From NCBI GenBank assembly GCA_020850595.1, contig JADZEK010000133.1, forward strand, positions 20,517 through 84,516: DNA of 64,000 nucleotides, in the 5' to 3' direction. The stretch's first letter is position 1. Every line of letters starts with the position of its first letter. The notes under the pieces are model-generated. The model did not search any database, had not been told where the DNA came from, and was given only the letters and a program-made list of their open reading frames with translations. Both the position numbers and the translations under genes were made by a program. This DNA comes from Anaerolineales bacterium. GTDB taxonomy: Bacteria > Chloroflexota > Anaerolineae > Anaerolineales > UBA6663. Below, piece by piece: positions 25,757 to 33,925 of this stretch.

Positions 25757-26479
25757 ATGGAACTCTACTTTCTTCGTCACGCCCAATCTGAGAACAACGC
25801 CCTGGCCGCCCGCAACGCCGCTAACGAAGTCCGCACCCACGACCCTGAGCTGACCTCCCTCGGCCAACAGCAAGCCGCCCACCTGGCCGACTTCCTGGCC
25901 CAGACCAACCTCGCCGCCCAGACCACCCCCTACGACCCGCAGAACCGGCGCGGCGTCGGCCTGACCCACCTCTACGCCAGCCTGATGGTGCGCGCCGTCC
26001 ACACCGGCACGGTCATCGCCCGCCGCCTGGGCCTGCCCCTGACCGCCTGGCCCGACTGGCACGAAGAAGGCGGCCTGTTCCTGGAAGAGCAGCCGGGCGT
26101 CTTCGTCGGGCGCCCCGGCCACGGCCGCGCCTACTTCACCCAAGCATATCCCGACTTCATCCTGCCCGAGAGCCTCACCGAGGCCGGTTGGTGGACGGCC
26201 GGCCTGGAGCCATACGAGGACCGCCCGCGCCGCGCCCGCCGCGCCGTGGCCGCCCTGCTCGAGCGCCACGGCCCCACCGACGACCGCGTCGGCATCGTCA
26301 GCCACGGCGGCTTCTACAACCACATCCTGGCCGCCCTCATGGACTTGCCCGCCCCCTACCGGCTCGGGCACATGCTCAACAACGCCTCGATCACCCGCAT
26401 CGTCCTGGCCCCGGACGCCCACTACGTCGTCTACCAGAACCGCTGCGAGTACCTGCCCACCGAGCTGATCACCGCCTGA
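25757..26479 (+). CDS. Histidine phosphatase family protein
   Basis: 240 aa. N-terminal LYFLRHAQSENN carries the catalytic RH motif of the phosphoglycerate-mutase-like superfamily. Further elements are LTSLGQQQAAHLADFL, the Arg in LYASLMVRAVHT, the acid in PDWHEEGGLFLEE and the second His in GIVSHGGFYNHIL. It has an unusual insertion of roughly 60 residues between the acid and the second His (about 110-165). Likely a phosphatase or mutase acting on a small phosphoester. No ribosome binding site; TACAAT at 25644-25649 is a possible -10 giving a 100-base leader. Confidence 0.88.
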   Translation: MELYFLRHAQSENNALAARNAANEVRTHDPELTSLGQQQAAHLADFLAQTNLAAQTTPYDPQNRRGVGLTHLYASLMVRAVHTGTVIARRLGLPLTAWPDWHEEGGLFLEEQPGVFVGRPGHGRAYFTQAYPDFILPESLTEAGWWTAGLEPYEDRPRRARRAVAALLERHGPTDDRVGIVSHGGFYNHILAALMDLPAPYRLGHMLNNASITRIVLAPDAHYVVYQNRCEYLPTELITA

Positions 26480-26572
26480 GGCCGCCGCCTGCCGCGCCGG
26501 GCCGCCGCAGACCGAGCGTATGCCAGCCGTAGGGCGGCGGTTGGGCGCGGCGGCCGTGGAGGTAGTATCCTA

Positions 26573-26646
26573 AGCATAGAAGAGCATAGTCTTCTTCTCC
26601 TCCTTGTGAGAGAGCCGGGGATCGGCGTCCCCGGCTCTCGCTCATT
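26573..26646 (+). ncRNA. Candidate small RNA, anti-SD-like (copy B)
   Basis: Same architecture as 12656-12726. TATCCT (26566-26571) is a possible -10, with TTGGGC 19 bases upstream. A 5' hairpin AGAAGA (26578-26583) / TCTTCT (26590-26595) with loop GCATAG is followed by unpaired CTCCTCCTT (26597-26605) and hairpin GAGAGCCGGGG / CCCCGGCTCTC (26610-26620, 26629-26639) with loop ATCGGCGT. In the 5' stem an A-U pair here replaces the G-U pair of copy A. Otherwise nothing else is seen between the phosphatase and the terminator at 26712. Confidence 0.45.
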
Positions 26647-26711
26647 TCAGCCCCGGCACTGCCCGCTCCAACCTGGCCGCAAATAGGTTAGAAACCGCCC
26701 GCCCTGTCCGG

Positions 26712-26748
26712 CTTAAACGCAAACGAGCCGGCTAACTGCCGGCCCGTT
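26712..26748 (-). terminator. Terminator of LysM-glycosidase gene
   Basis: On the minus strand AACGGGCCGGC pairs with GCCGGCTCGTT (26748-26738 and 26732-26722, one G-U) around loop AGTTA, followed by TTTGCGTTTAAG. It lies 16 bases past the stop of the minus-strand gene. Confidence 0.75.
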
Positions 26749-26763
26749 GGGCATGGCCGCCGG

Positions 26764-28125
26764 CTAGCGCCGGCGGTAAGCGTTGGCGTACTGGCAGGTC
26801 AGGTTGAGGTACAGGTCGCCCTCGCCCCGGCTCGGCTCGATGGCCGTGCCCTCGACCCACTCGTTGAACGACTTCACCAGCAGGAAGTCGCCGCCCGTTT
26901 CGGCCGTGGCCGCGAACGTGGCCGCATAGTACGCGCCCGCGCCCCGGTCGCGGACGAAGGGCGGCTGCGGCGCGCGAAAGTCCATCTGCGTGTTGGCGGC
27001 GCGGGTGTCGTCGTAGCCGGGGGCAATGGTGTCGCCCCAATACAGCCCGCCAATCGGCAGCCCGCCTTGCGCCTCCACCCCGCGCAGCAGCGCCGCGAAG
27101 CGCGCCTGCTTTAGGTAGGCTTGCGGGTAGTCGCGATGGTCAATGCGGTAGACGTACAGGCCGTCGAACAGCGGGTTGAAGGTGGTGTACAGCCCCTCGG
27201 CCATCCACAGCGTGGCGTGGTTGGGGTCGGTGGCGGCGCGGATGCGGCTCCACGCGGCCCACGCCTCGGCCTCGTTGCCCCACGGCCGCGACATGTCGGT
27301 GAAGAGCAGCAGCGGCCGCCCACCCACCCGCCGATAGTTGGGGTGGTTGACCCAGTTCGCCAGCACATAGTTGATCGCGTCAATGAGCGCCTGCTCGCCC
27401 TGGCCCGGCCAGGTGTTGGTCAGCAGCAGCACGGCATGCTGCAAGTTGGCGCCGCGCGAGGCCGCCAGCAGTTGCTCAAAGTTGCCCGTGGTCACCGGGT
27501 CGAAGGGGCCGTACCAGTGCGCGGCGAAGCCATCCAGGCAGGCTTGCTGCGCCTGCGCCACCTGCCGCTGGATGGCGCCGTAATCCGAGGAGGAATACGG
27601 CCCGGCGGCGGGAATGTCGAAGGTCTGCGTGCCGTCGAACACATCTGGGCTGTACCACAGCATATAGTCGGCCAGCACGAAGCGCGGCGTGCCCAGGTGG
27701 TTGAGTTGGGCCGGATAGGGGGTCGGGATTACGACCGGCGCCGCCGCCTCGTCGGGGTGGTGCGGGCCGCGCCCGGCGAGGCGCACGATGGTGGGCAGTT
27801 GCAGGGTCTGCCCGGCGGGCAGCGCCGCCTGAAGATAGGCGGTCAGGCCGGCGGCGGGCAGCGGGCCGTTGGCGGCGGCCAGCGTGAGCGGGCGCAGGTG
27901 AAAGCGCAGCGCCAGCCGGGCCAGCGTGTCACCGGGCTGGGTCACATAGGTGGTAGGCGGGGTCTCTTGGGCGGGGGGGCGGCCCGCGGCGGCTTGCAGC
28001 CGGGTTTCGCCGCGCAGCAGCAGCATGGCCGCCAGGCACGCGCCGGAGAGCGCCGCGCGCCAGGCCCACTCCCACAGCGCGGGGGGCAGCGGCCAGAACC
28101 GGCCACCAGGAGGCATCAGCGTCAT
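26764..28125 (-). CDS. LysM protein with WbsX/GH99-like glycosidase domain
   Basis: 453 aa. An N-terminal membrane helix (about residues 22-40) is followed by one LysM domain (about 58-112: YVTQPGDTLARLALRFHL ... LPAGQTLQLP) that binds peptidoglycan or chitin-like glycans. The C-terminal 300 residues look like a TIM-barrel of the WbsX/GH99 type, with FVLADYMLWYSP, AAHWYGPFDP, RPLLLFTDMSR and the closing FNEWVEGTAIEPS with its conserved Glu pair. GH99-like enzymes cleave alpha-mannosidic bonds. Function here: cell-surface glycan processing, inferred. Single gene with a clear terminator. Confidence 0.75.
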   Translation of the reverse strand: MTLMPPGGRFWPLPPALWEWAWRAALSGACLAAMLLLRGETRLQAAAGRPPAQETPPTTYVTQPGDTLARLALRFHLRPLTLAAANGPLPAAGLTAYLQAALPAGQTLQLPTIVRLAGRGPHHPDEAAAPVVIPTPYPAQLNHLGTPRFVLADYMLWYSPDVFDGTQTFDIPAAGPYSSSDYGAIQRQVAQAQQACLDGFAAHWYGPFDPVTTGNFEQLLAASRGANLQHAVLLLTNTWPGQGEQALIDAINYVLANWVNHPNYRRVGGRPLLLFTDMSRPWGNEAEAWAAWSRIRAATDPNHATLWMAEGLYTTFNPLFDGLYVYRIDHRDYPQAYLKQARFAALLRGVEAQGGLPIGGLYWGDTIAPGYDDTRAANTQMDFRAPQPPFVRDRGAGAYYAATFAATAETGGDFLLVKSFNEWVEGTAIEPSRGEGDLYLNLTCQYANAYRRR

Positions 28126-28160
28126 GCGTCAAGCTGAGAGCAAGGTTCGTGCCGGGCCGC

Positions 28161-29762
28161 TTAGCTCTCCACCAGCAGGCCCAGGTGCGCCAGCGTGTGC
28201 AGGCAGGTTTCCACCTGCTCGCGCACCAGCGCGGGCTTCTGGGCTGGGTCGGTCAACTCCTGGCCGTCTTTCTCCACGGCCAGCGAGGGGTTGGCCAGCA
28301 CCAGCGCCGCCAGCGCCGCGGCGTCGCGTGTGCCGTCGAGGAACGGCGTCAGGTACCAGCTCAGCGTGTCGAGGTGGATATGGTGGTGATAGGGGTTGGT
28401 CACGCTGCGGCCGAAGATCGCCTGAAAGCGCGCGCTGGGCAGGGCGCTGGGCCGCTCGGCGGGTGTGAGGGCCAGCGGCGGCGCGAACGCATGCAGGTCA
28501 ATCAGGGCGCTGTCGGCGGTGTAGCCTTGCAGCAGGTTCTGGCCGAGGGCGTCGGCCTCGCGCGTGAGGGTCACGCGGCTGAGGGCCATGCTTGGGTCGG
28601 GGTAGGTGCGGGCGCAGGCTTCGGCCACCAGGTCATTGAACGGCACCGAGCGCGGGTGGGCGTTCGCCAGGACTTGCAGCGCGGCCTTCGTCACGGGGTG
28701 CGCCGTGGAGTAGGTGTTGGCGCTGCCCTCGGTGGCGAAGGTCTCATAGTCGGCGCTGGTCAGGTCGGCCGCGGGGTTGGTCGGCCGCAGCGCGGCGCGC
28801 ACGAAGAGGTTCTTGAGGCGGTAGCTCGGCACGCTGCGGTCCACCGGCGCGTCGCCCAGCGCCAGCAGCGACGAACGAAAGGTGCGGTTGGAGAGGAAGT
28901 CGAAGAACTGCTCCAGCGCCGTCAGGCTGTGACTGTAGGGCTGCGCCAGAGGTTGGGCAGTGGCCGGCAGCACGCTCTCCAGCGCCTTCAGGCCGCGGTC
29001 GGCGTCGCCCAGGTATTGCAGGCCATGCGCCTCCACCCGCTCGGCGAACTCGTGAAAGTAAATGGGCAGGTTGCTGTCTTCGAGATACTCGTGATAGATG
29101 TAGTCGTCGTCTTGCTGGGCCACGATCTCGGCTTCGGCGCGCAGCGTGGCCCCATAGGCGCTCAGTTCGGTGGCCTCGGGCGGCGCGACGATCTCGGCCA
29201 ACCCGCGAATGAACTCACGGCTCTGGCGGATGCGCTCGCGGGCGTCGGGGATGTGACGCACGTGGTGGAGCAGCATCTCGCGCACGCGCAGCTTGTCGTG
29301 CCAGCCCGGCAGGCAGTTATAGCTGACATAGGCCACGCCGTGCGGGGCCAGGTGCGCGCGGCAGACATCCAAAATCTTGGCCTGCACCTCGGTCGACACC
29401 CACGAATACACGCCGTGGCAGAGAATGTAGTCAAAGCGGCCGTAATCGGCGTCAATATCCAAAATCGAGGCATGGCGCAGGGTGAGGTTGGTCAGCCCCA
29501 GCTCGGCGAGGGCGGCCCGGCCGTCGGCGATCTGCCGCGCCGACAGGTCTACGCCCACGAACCGGCTGCCGGGCAGGTTGAGGGCCATGGGCAGCAGGTT
29601 GTGGCCGTTGGCGCAGCCCAGCTCCAGCACGCGGCAGGCCTCCAGCCGCGGCGGCTCCAGGCCGAGCAGGGTCGCCATGGTGGCCATCCGGTCGGGATGT
29701 GTGCGCACGTGCGTGCGGTTGAGATAGGGAATTTGGTCGTAGCTGTAGGGGGCGCTGGGCAT
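28161..29762 (-). CDS. Methyltransferase with C-terminal regulatory domain
   Basis: 533 aa from ATG 29762-29760. The start was chosen because TACAAT ends seven bases upstream and the sequence becomes family-like there (MPSAPYSYDQIPYLNRTHVR). N-terminal class I methyltransferase: VLELGCANGHNLLPMA (motif I), FVGVDLSARQI, FDYILCHGVYSWV. The YVSYNCLPGW motif and the following helical part (about 190-330) match the methyltransferase regulatory domain family. The rest (about 340-533) is a PKHD/winged-helix-like tail. Such proteins often accompany cell-surface or secondary-metabolite genes; the substrate is unknown. Confidence 0.85.
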   Translation of the reverse strand: MPSAPYSYDQIPYLNRTHVRTHPDRMATMATLLGLEPPRLEACRVLELGCANGHNLLPMALNLPGSRFVGVDLSARQIADGRAALAELGLTNLTLRHASILDIDADYGRFDYILCHGVYSWVSTEVQAKILDVCRAHLAPHGVAYVSYNCLPGWHDKLRVREMLLHHVRHIPDARERIRQSREFIRGLAEIVAPPEATELSAYGATLRAEAEIVAQQDDDYIYHEYLEDSNLPIYFHEFAERVEAHGLQYLGDADRGLKALESVLPATAQPLAQPYSHSLTALEQFFDFLSNRTFRSSLLALGDAPVDRSVPSYRLKNLFVRAALRPTNPAADLTSADYETFATEGSANTYSTAHPVTKAALQVLANAHPRSVPFNDLVAEACARTYPDPSMALSRVTLTREADALGQNLLQGYTADSALIDLHAFAPPLALTPAERPSALPSARFQAIFGRSVTNPYHHHIHLDTLSWYLTPFLDGTRDAAALAALVLANPSLAVEKDGQELTDPAQKPALVREQVETCLHTLAHLGLLVES

Positions 29763-29769
29763 GGGCCGT

Positions 29770-29775
29770 ATTGTA
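29770..29775 (-). promoter_or_regulatory. TACAAT -10 box, leaderless start
   Basis: Minus-strand TACAAT seven bases before the ATG of the methyltransferase gene; no ribosome binding site. Confidence 0.5.
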
Positions 29776-29893
29776 CTCCCAGGCGGCGGGCGTGTTTGCT
29801 TTTGACGACCGCACAAATATCGTCCGGCGCTGGACAGTTGGGCCGGGTCGGCGTTATTAATGAAACATTCACGCAGCCGGCCCCGTTTGAGCC

Positions 29894-29921
29894 TTGCTTT
29901 CTGCGTGAACCTTGTTACAAT
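29894..29921 (+). promoter_or_regulatory. Promoter of compact small RNA
   Basis: TTGCTT (29894-29899), 16-base spacer, TACAAT (29916-29921). Predicted start near 29928. Confidence 0.55.
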
Positions 29922-29927
29922 GTAAGC

Positions 29928-29985
29928 GATGGTCCGGTTCGCCGGACTGTCACCCCAACTGCCCCCCCTCAGTTGGGGTTTTTTT
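29928..29985 (+). ncRNA. Candidate 58-base small RNA with terminator
   Basis: After the promoter, the RNA would consist of hairpin GTCCGG-TTCG-CCGGAC (29932-29947) with a stable UUCG tetraloop. A short linker follows, then terminator stem CCCCAACTG / CAGTTGGGG (29953-29961, 29970-29978) and seven T (29979-29985). The terminator loop is CCCCCCCT, a C-rich loop of the kind used by small RNAs that pair with G-rich ribosome binding sites. It is antisense to the last codons of the minus-strand HTH gene. A leaderless ORF could start at ATG 29929, but the hairpins and terminator favour RNA. Confidence 0.5.
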
Positions 29986-30240
29986 ATCCCCGCGCCCCGG
30001 CGGCAGAAACGCCTCGGCCCAGGTGACGGTGTGAATGCCGCAGCGCCGAAACCAGCGCTGCACCGTGGCCTGCGGCAGCCCCAGCGCGGCGGCCACCCCC
30101 GCCTGATTACCACGCTGGTTGTACAACTCGATGAGGACCTCGCGCACATCGCGCCCGCCGTGCGCGGCTTCTACGCGGCGCATCAGGGCGGTTTTGGGCA
30201 GGCGCGCCGGCGGCGGGCCGGGCAGGGTCGAACGCGGCAT
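29950..30240 (-). CDS. Small helix-turn-helix protein
   Basis: 96 aa. GAGGTG lies four bases before ATG. Residues about 32-70 (VLIELYNQRGNQAGVAAALG then LPQATVQRWFRRCGI) form a clear helix-turn-helix resembling Fis-type or transposase-type DNA-binding domains. N- and C-terminal ends are low-complexity. The C-terminal codons overlap a strong plus-strand terminator and the candidate small RNA, so either the protein's tail is free to vary or the real gene ends differently. Target unknown; possible regulator of neighbours. Confidence 0.6.
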   Translation of the reverse strand: MPRSTLPGPPPARLPKTALMRRVEAAHGGRDVREVLIELYNQRGNQAGVAAALGLPQATVQRWFRRCGIHTVTWAEAFLPPGRGDKKTPTEGGQLG

Positions 30241-30314
30241 GGGGCACCTCGCAGTGGAACCGGTTGCCCTCAGCCTAGCGCTAAATTGAGAGGTTAACCA
30301 GCGGCGCGCCGGAC

Positions 30315-31424
30315 TTAGCCGGCCGGCTCGAGGCTGGGGAGCGAGAGCGTGAAGGTGCTGCCGTGGCCCGGCACGCTCTGGGCGCTGAGCGCGCCGCCGT
30401 GCATTTGGGCGATGCTCTGGGCAATCGCCAGGCCCGAGCCGGAGCCTTGCTGTTCCAGCTTGGCCCGGTCAATCTGGTAAAACACGTCGAAGATCTTGTC
30501 CAATTCGGAGGCCGGCATGCCGATGCCGTGGTCAATGACGTGGATGAGCACCCCGCGCCCGCCCGGCTCGGCCCGCAGCGTCACCTGGCCGCCGGTCTTG
30601 CGCGAGAACTTGATGGCGTTATCGAGCAGGCGCAGCACGGCGTCGAGCAGGTATTCGCGGTCGGCGCGCACGCCGGGCAGCGCCTCGGCCACCTCGGCCC
30701 GCAGCGTCACCTGGCGCGCTTCGGCCTTGGCGCGGCTGCGCTCCAGCGCCAGTTGCAGCAGCAGCGGCAGGTTGGGCAGCGGGGCGCAGCGCCGCTCGAA
30801 CAACTCTTGCGCCTCGCCCGTTTGCAGCTCCACCAGAAAGATGAAGTCTTCCACCAGGCGGCGCAGGCGCTCGCTGCCGACTTGAATGCCGCGCATGAAG
30901 TCGCGGAACTCTTCGGCGCTCAGGTTGTTCTCGCGCAGCATGTCGGCATAGGTGCTGATGTAGGTGAGCGGCGTGCGAAACTCGTGGTTGAGGGTGGTGA
31001 GGATGGTGCGCTTGAGGTCGCTGATCTGGCGCGTTTGGGCCGAGAGCAGTTGCGCGCGCCGGTTGAGCTTGGCCTGCACGGCCACGATCAGGTCGGCTTC
31101 GTCGAACGGCTTGGTGAGGTAGTCGTCGGCCCCCAGCATCTTGCCGCGGCGCACGTCGGCCTTTTCGCCCTTGGCGGTCAGGAAGATGAAGGGCAGGCTC
31201 ACCCAATCGGGGTGGGCGCGCACCTGGTGGTAGAACTGGTAGCCGTCCATGCGCGGCATGTTGATGTCCGAAACGATCAGGTCGGGCACCTGCCGGCTGA
31301 GCAGGGTGAGGGCGTCTAGGCCGTTGCGAGCGGTGAGCACCTGGTACCCGGCCAGCTCGAGCATGTCGCGCAGGCCCTCCAGCAGGGCAGCATCATCTTC
31401 GACCACCAGGATGACGTCGGGCAT
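30315..31424 (-). CDS. Response-regulator/histidine-kinase hybrid
   Basis: 369 aa, no membrane segment. N-terminal receiver domain (about residues 4-122): acidic pair VVEDD, phospho-acceptor in IVSDINMPRMDG, T in FLTAKG and K in LTKPFDEAD. Then HisKA with LNHEFRTPLTYI (phospho-His, about residue 147) and HATPase_c with N box RLLDNAIKFSRK, HVIDHGIGMP and GSGSGLAIAQSI. A soluble REC-HK hybrid receives phosphate at its own REC from another kinase or passes it on. It starts 31 bases after the upstream ATPase-DNA-binding gene and is likely cotranscribed with it. Confidence 0.92.
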   Translation of the reverse strand: MPDVILVVEDDAALLEGLRDMLELAGYQVLTARNGLDALTLLSRQVPDLIVSDINMPRMDGYQFYHQVRAHPDWVSLPFIFLTAKGEKADVRRGKMLGADDYLTKPFDEADLIVAVQAKLNRRAQLLSAQTRQISDLKRTILTTLNHEFRTPLTYISTYADMLRENNLSAEEFRDFMRGIQVGSERLRRLVEDFIFLVELQTGEAQELFERRCAPLPNLPLLLQLALERSRAKAEARQVTLRAEVAEALPGVRADREYLLDAVLRLLDNAIKFSRKTGGQVTLRAEPGGRGVLIHVIDHGIGMPASELDKIFDVFYQIDRAKLEQQGSGSGLAIAQSIAQMHGGALSAQSVPGHGSTFTLSLPSLEPAG

Positions 31425-31454
31425 GGGGACGGGGCGGCGACAGCCGCCGCAAGG

Positions 31455-32813
31455 CTAGAGGTCGTCTTTCGATGGTTCGACGGGCTGGCTGGAGAGCTTG
31501 TAGCCGCGGCCGCGCTGGGTGAGCAGGTAGCGCGGCCGGGCCGGGTCAGGCTCGATCTTGGCGCGCAGGCGGCTGACGAGCTTCTCGATGCGCGCATCGT
31601 CCACGCGGTCGAGATACTCGCCGCCCCACACGGCCTCGACGATCATGTCTTTGGTGGTCAGGCGGTCGCGGCGTTCATACAGCAGGCGCATGAGCTTGTA
31701 TTCCAGGTCGGTGAGGATGGTGACCTTGGCGCCGTCCACCCACACTTCGCCGGCGTCTTCGTCCACCACCACGCCCTGGGCCGAGAGGTTGGGCAGGGCG
31801 CTCTGGCGGCGCACAAAGGCGGCAAACAATTCGCTGAAGAGCTGCCGGCCCTCCGGGTCATCCACGATCAGGCCCAGCGTGCGCAGGCGCTCGCCGTCCG
31901 GCCCGGCCAGCCCTTCATCGGGCGCGGTGACGAGGTGGATCAGCGCGGCCTGCTCGTCGGGGCGCAGTTGGTTCCACACCTTCAGGCACTCGGCGCGGGC
32001 GGCCAGGTCGCCGGTGAGGCGGCGGGTGTCGGTGGCGCCCTGGGCGAAGCGCAGCGCGGCCTGGGTCAGCGCGCTCAGCAGGCCGAAATGCCCGCCCGCC
32101 AGCCGCAAGATCACGTCTACGGTGGCTTCGTCGAGCGCGTCGCTGCCGGGGTAGTTGAGGATCACCCGGCGCGCGTCGGTCGCGGCCAGCAGCCCGAGCG
32201 GCAGCAGGTAGCCCACGAACAGTTCGGCGAACTCGTTGTCGTTCGGGGCGCGAATGTCGCTCAGCAGGCGCGAGGTGGCGGTGACGTAGACCAGCCGCGA
32301 GTGGGTGTGGTCTTTGAGGGCGCGCAGGTTGAGCAGCGTGCGATCTTCCAGCACCGAATAGATCTCGTCAAACTCGTCGAAGAGCAGCACCAGGGTCAGG
32401 TCGAGCCGGCTGCAGGTTTCGGCCAGCGCGTTGTTGAAGGCCAGCGAGGCCTGGAAGGCCGGCCCGGTGGTGATGCGGTTGTGATACTCGCGCACGCTCT
32501 GGAGCAGCTCGACCGGCGGGTTGGGCGAGGTGGCCGGGTCTTCGATCACCTCCAGCAGGCTGCGCACCACGATCTCGTAAAAGCCGGTGGCGCTCAGCTC
32601 GACCAGCCGGTTGCAGTCAATGTACACCACGGCGGTGGGGCGGCCGGCGATCGCATCAAAGCGGCGCTGGCTTTCGGGGGCGGCCAGCGCGCGCATGAAC
32701 GGGCTTTTGCCGGTGTTGCTCAGGCCGAAGATGGCGACACAATGGCCGTCGGCCAGGGTGCGCTGCAAGTCGTGGAGTTGGTCTTCGCGCAAGGCGGGGA
32801 GGTTAACAGCCAT
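31455..32813 (-). CDS. P-loop ATPase fused to OmpR-type DNA-binding domain
   Basis: 452 aa. Residues about 25-230 are an AAA/STAND-like ATPase: Walker A AIFGLSNTGKSPF, Walker B LVLLFDEFDEI, and sensor-like VYVTATSRL. A helical region (about 230-340) follows. The C-terminus (about 350-445) is a winged helix of Trans_reg_C type: ILTDLEYKLMRLLYERRDRLT, IVEAVWGGEYL, RIEKLVSRLRAKIEPD, RGRGYKL. It lacks a receiver domain, so its ATPase replaces phosphorylation as the input. Probably a transcription factor paired with the downstream REC-kinase. A CATAAT box lies eight bases before ATG. Confidence 0.85.
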   Translation of the reverse strand: MAVNLPALREDQLHDLQRTLADGHCVAIFGLSNTGKSPFMRALAAPESQRRFDAIAGRPTAVVYIDCNRLVELSATGFYEIVVRSLLEVIEDPATSPNPPVELLQSVREYHNRITTGPAFQASLAFNNALAETCSRLDLTLVLLFDEFDEIYSVLEDRTLLNLRALKDHTHSRLVYVTATSRLLSDIRAPNDNEFAELFVGYLLPLGLLAATDARRVILNYPGSDALDEATVDVILRLAGGHFGLLSALTQAALRFAQGATDTRRLTGDLAARAECLKVWNQLRPDEQAALIHLVTAPDEGLAGPDGERLRTLGLIVDDPEGRQLFSELFAAFVRRQSALPNLSAQGVVVDEDAGEVWVDGAKVTILTDLEYKLMRLLYERRDRLTTKDMIVEAVWGGEYLDRVDDARIEKLVSRLRAKIEPDPARPRYLLTQRGRGYKLSSQPVEPSKDDL

Positions 32814-32821
32814 GGGCCGCT

Positions 32822-32827
32822 ATTATG
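32822..32827 (-). promoter_or_regulatory. CATAAT -10 box, leaderless start
   Basis: Minus strand, eight bases before the ATPase-regulator ATG at 32813. Confidence 0.45.
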
Positions 32828-32889
32828 CACGAAAACCTGTCGGCGCGGAAATGCCGCCCGCGCACCTCGGCGCAGCGGGGCCGCCGCGC

Positions 32890-33471
32890 TCAGCCGCCGA
32901 ACAGCCGCGCCAACAGTTCCTGGCCGGGCGGCGTCAGCAGGAAGGCGAAGACCAGGCACAAGCAGAGCAGCGCCAGCGCCAGGCAGCCCACGGCCGCCAC
33001 CAGCGGCCACCTCAGGCCGCGTGGGCGCGCCGCCGGCGGCGCCTCGGCCAAACCAGCCGGGAGCGGCGCGGCCTGGGTGGGCGCCGGCACCAGCTCGGGC
33101 GCCCGGATGGTGGGCGGCGCATCCGGCGCGGTGGGCGGCTCGGCGGCGGGCGGCTCCACCAGCGTTTCCAGGTCGGCGGCGGAGGTGGCCGCGCCGTCGA
33201 GCGTGAACAGGCTGTCGCCGACTTGCAGTTGGTCGCCCGCGCGCAGGCTGCGCGTTTGGCCGGCGGCCAGGCGCGTGCCGTTCACGAAGGTGCCGTTGGA
33301 GGCGTGCTCGTCGCGCACCTGCACCACGCCGCGATCTACCCACACGGCGGCGTGCACGCGCGAGACGAGCGAATCCGGCGGACGGATTTGGCAGGTCTCG
33401 TCGCGGCCAATGTACAGCAGACGGTCAATGGGGTAATTGCGGCCGTAGGACGAGCGCAGTCGGAAGGGCAT
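32890..33471 (-). CDS. FHA-domain membrane protein
   Basis: 193 aa. Forkhead-associated domain at residues about 18-90: YIGRDETCQI, SLVSRVHAAVWV and DEHASNGTFVNGTRL with the conserved GR, SRVH and NG signature for phosphothreonine binding. A Pro/Ala linker (about 95-160) leads to a C-terminal membrane helix (about 162-183). It reports Ser/Thr phosphorylation at the inner membrane face. No kinase gene is in the window. Its ATG overlaps the previous stop (TAATG at 33471), so it is coupled to the PAP2-like gene. Confidence 0.88.
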   Translation of the reverse strand: MPFRLRSSYGRNYPIDRLLYIGRDETCQIRPPDSLVSRVHAAVWVDRGVVQVRDEHASNGTFVNGTRLAAGQTRSLRAGDQLQVGDSLFTLDGAATSAADLETLVEPPAAEPPTAPDAPPTIRAPELVPAPTQAAPLPAGLAEAPPAARPRGLRWPLVAAVGCLALALLCLCLVFAFLLTPPGQELLARLFGG

Positions 33472-33923
33472 TAGACCACCCGCAGCAGGACGTAAGCTGT
33501 GACCATTCCCAGCAGCAGGCCGCCGATGACCTCGCGGGGCGTATGGCCCAGCACCTCTTTGAGTTCTTTTTCGGCCAGCGGATGGCCGGTGAGCAGTTCG
33601 TCAATCATTAAGTTCAGCACGCGCGCGTGGTCGCCCGCGTGGCGGCGCACGCCGGTGGCGTCGTAGATGACCACGGCCGCCAGCACGGCCGCGACCGCGA
33701 AGGTGGTGGATTGAAAGCCGTCTTGCAGGCCGACGCCGATGGCGATGCCCGTGACCAGCGCCGTGTGCGACGAGGGCATGCCGCCCGCGGCGAACAAGAG
33801 CGACCAATCCCACTCGCGGTGCAGCAGGTAGTTCAGCGGCACCTTAATGATCTGCGCGATGGTCCAGGCCAGCACGGCGGCCAGCAGCACCCGGTTGGCG
33901 AGCAGGCCCAGGACCACGCTCAT
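33471..33923 (-). CDS. Divergent PAP2 family protein (DUF212/YuiD-like)
   Basis: 150 aa, typical length. Motifs AAGGMPSSHTALVTG (acid-phosphatase-like SSHT) and GVRRHAGDHARVLNLMIDE, with several hydrophobic helices. The family is a divergent PAP2-type membrane phosphatase; its substrate is not established, though a polyprenyl phosphate is plausible. Start lies two bases after xseB's stop. Member of the xseA-xseB-PAP2-FHA operon, whose grouping has no obvious common function. Confidence 0.88.
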   Translation of the reverse strand: MSVVLGLLANRVLLAAVLAWTIAQIIKVPLNYLLHREWDWSLLFAAGGMPSSHTALVTGIAIGVGLQDGFQSTTFAVAAVLAAVVIYDATGVRRHAGDHARVLNLMIDELLTGHPLAEKELKEVLGHTPREVIGGLLLGMVTAYVLLRVV

Positions 33924-33925
33924 GG

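Noticed and set aside
29929..30297. Plus-strand leaderless ORF of 122 codons
   Set aside because: It runs through a UUCG hairpin and a strong terminator and reads antisense to the HTH gene; composition is not protein-like.
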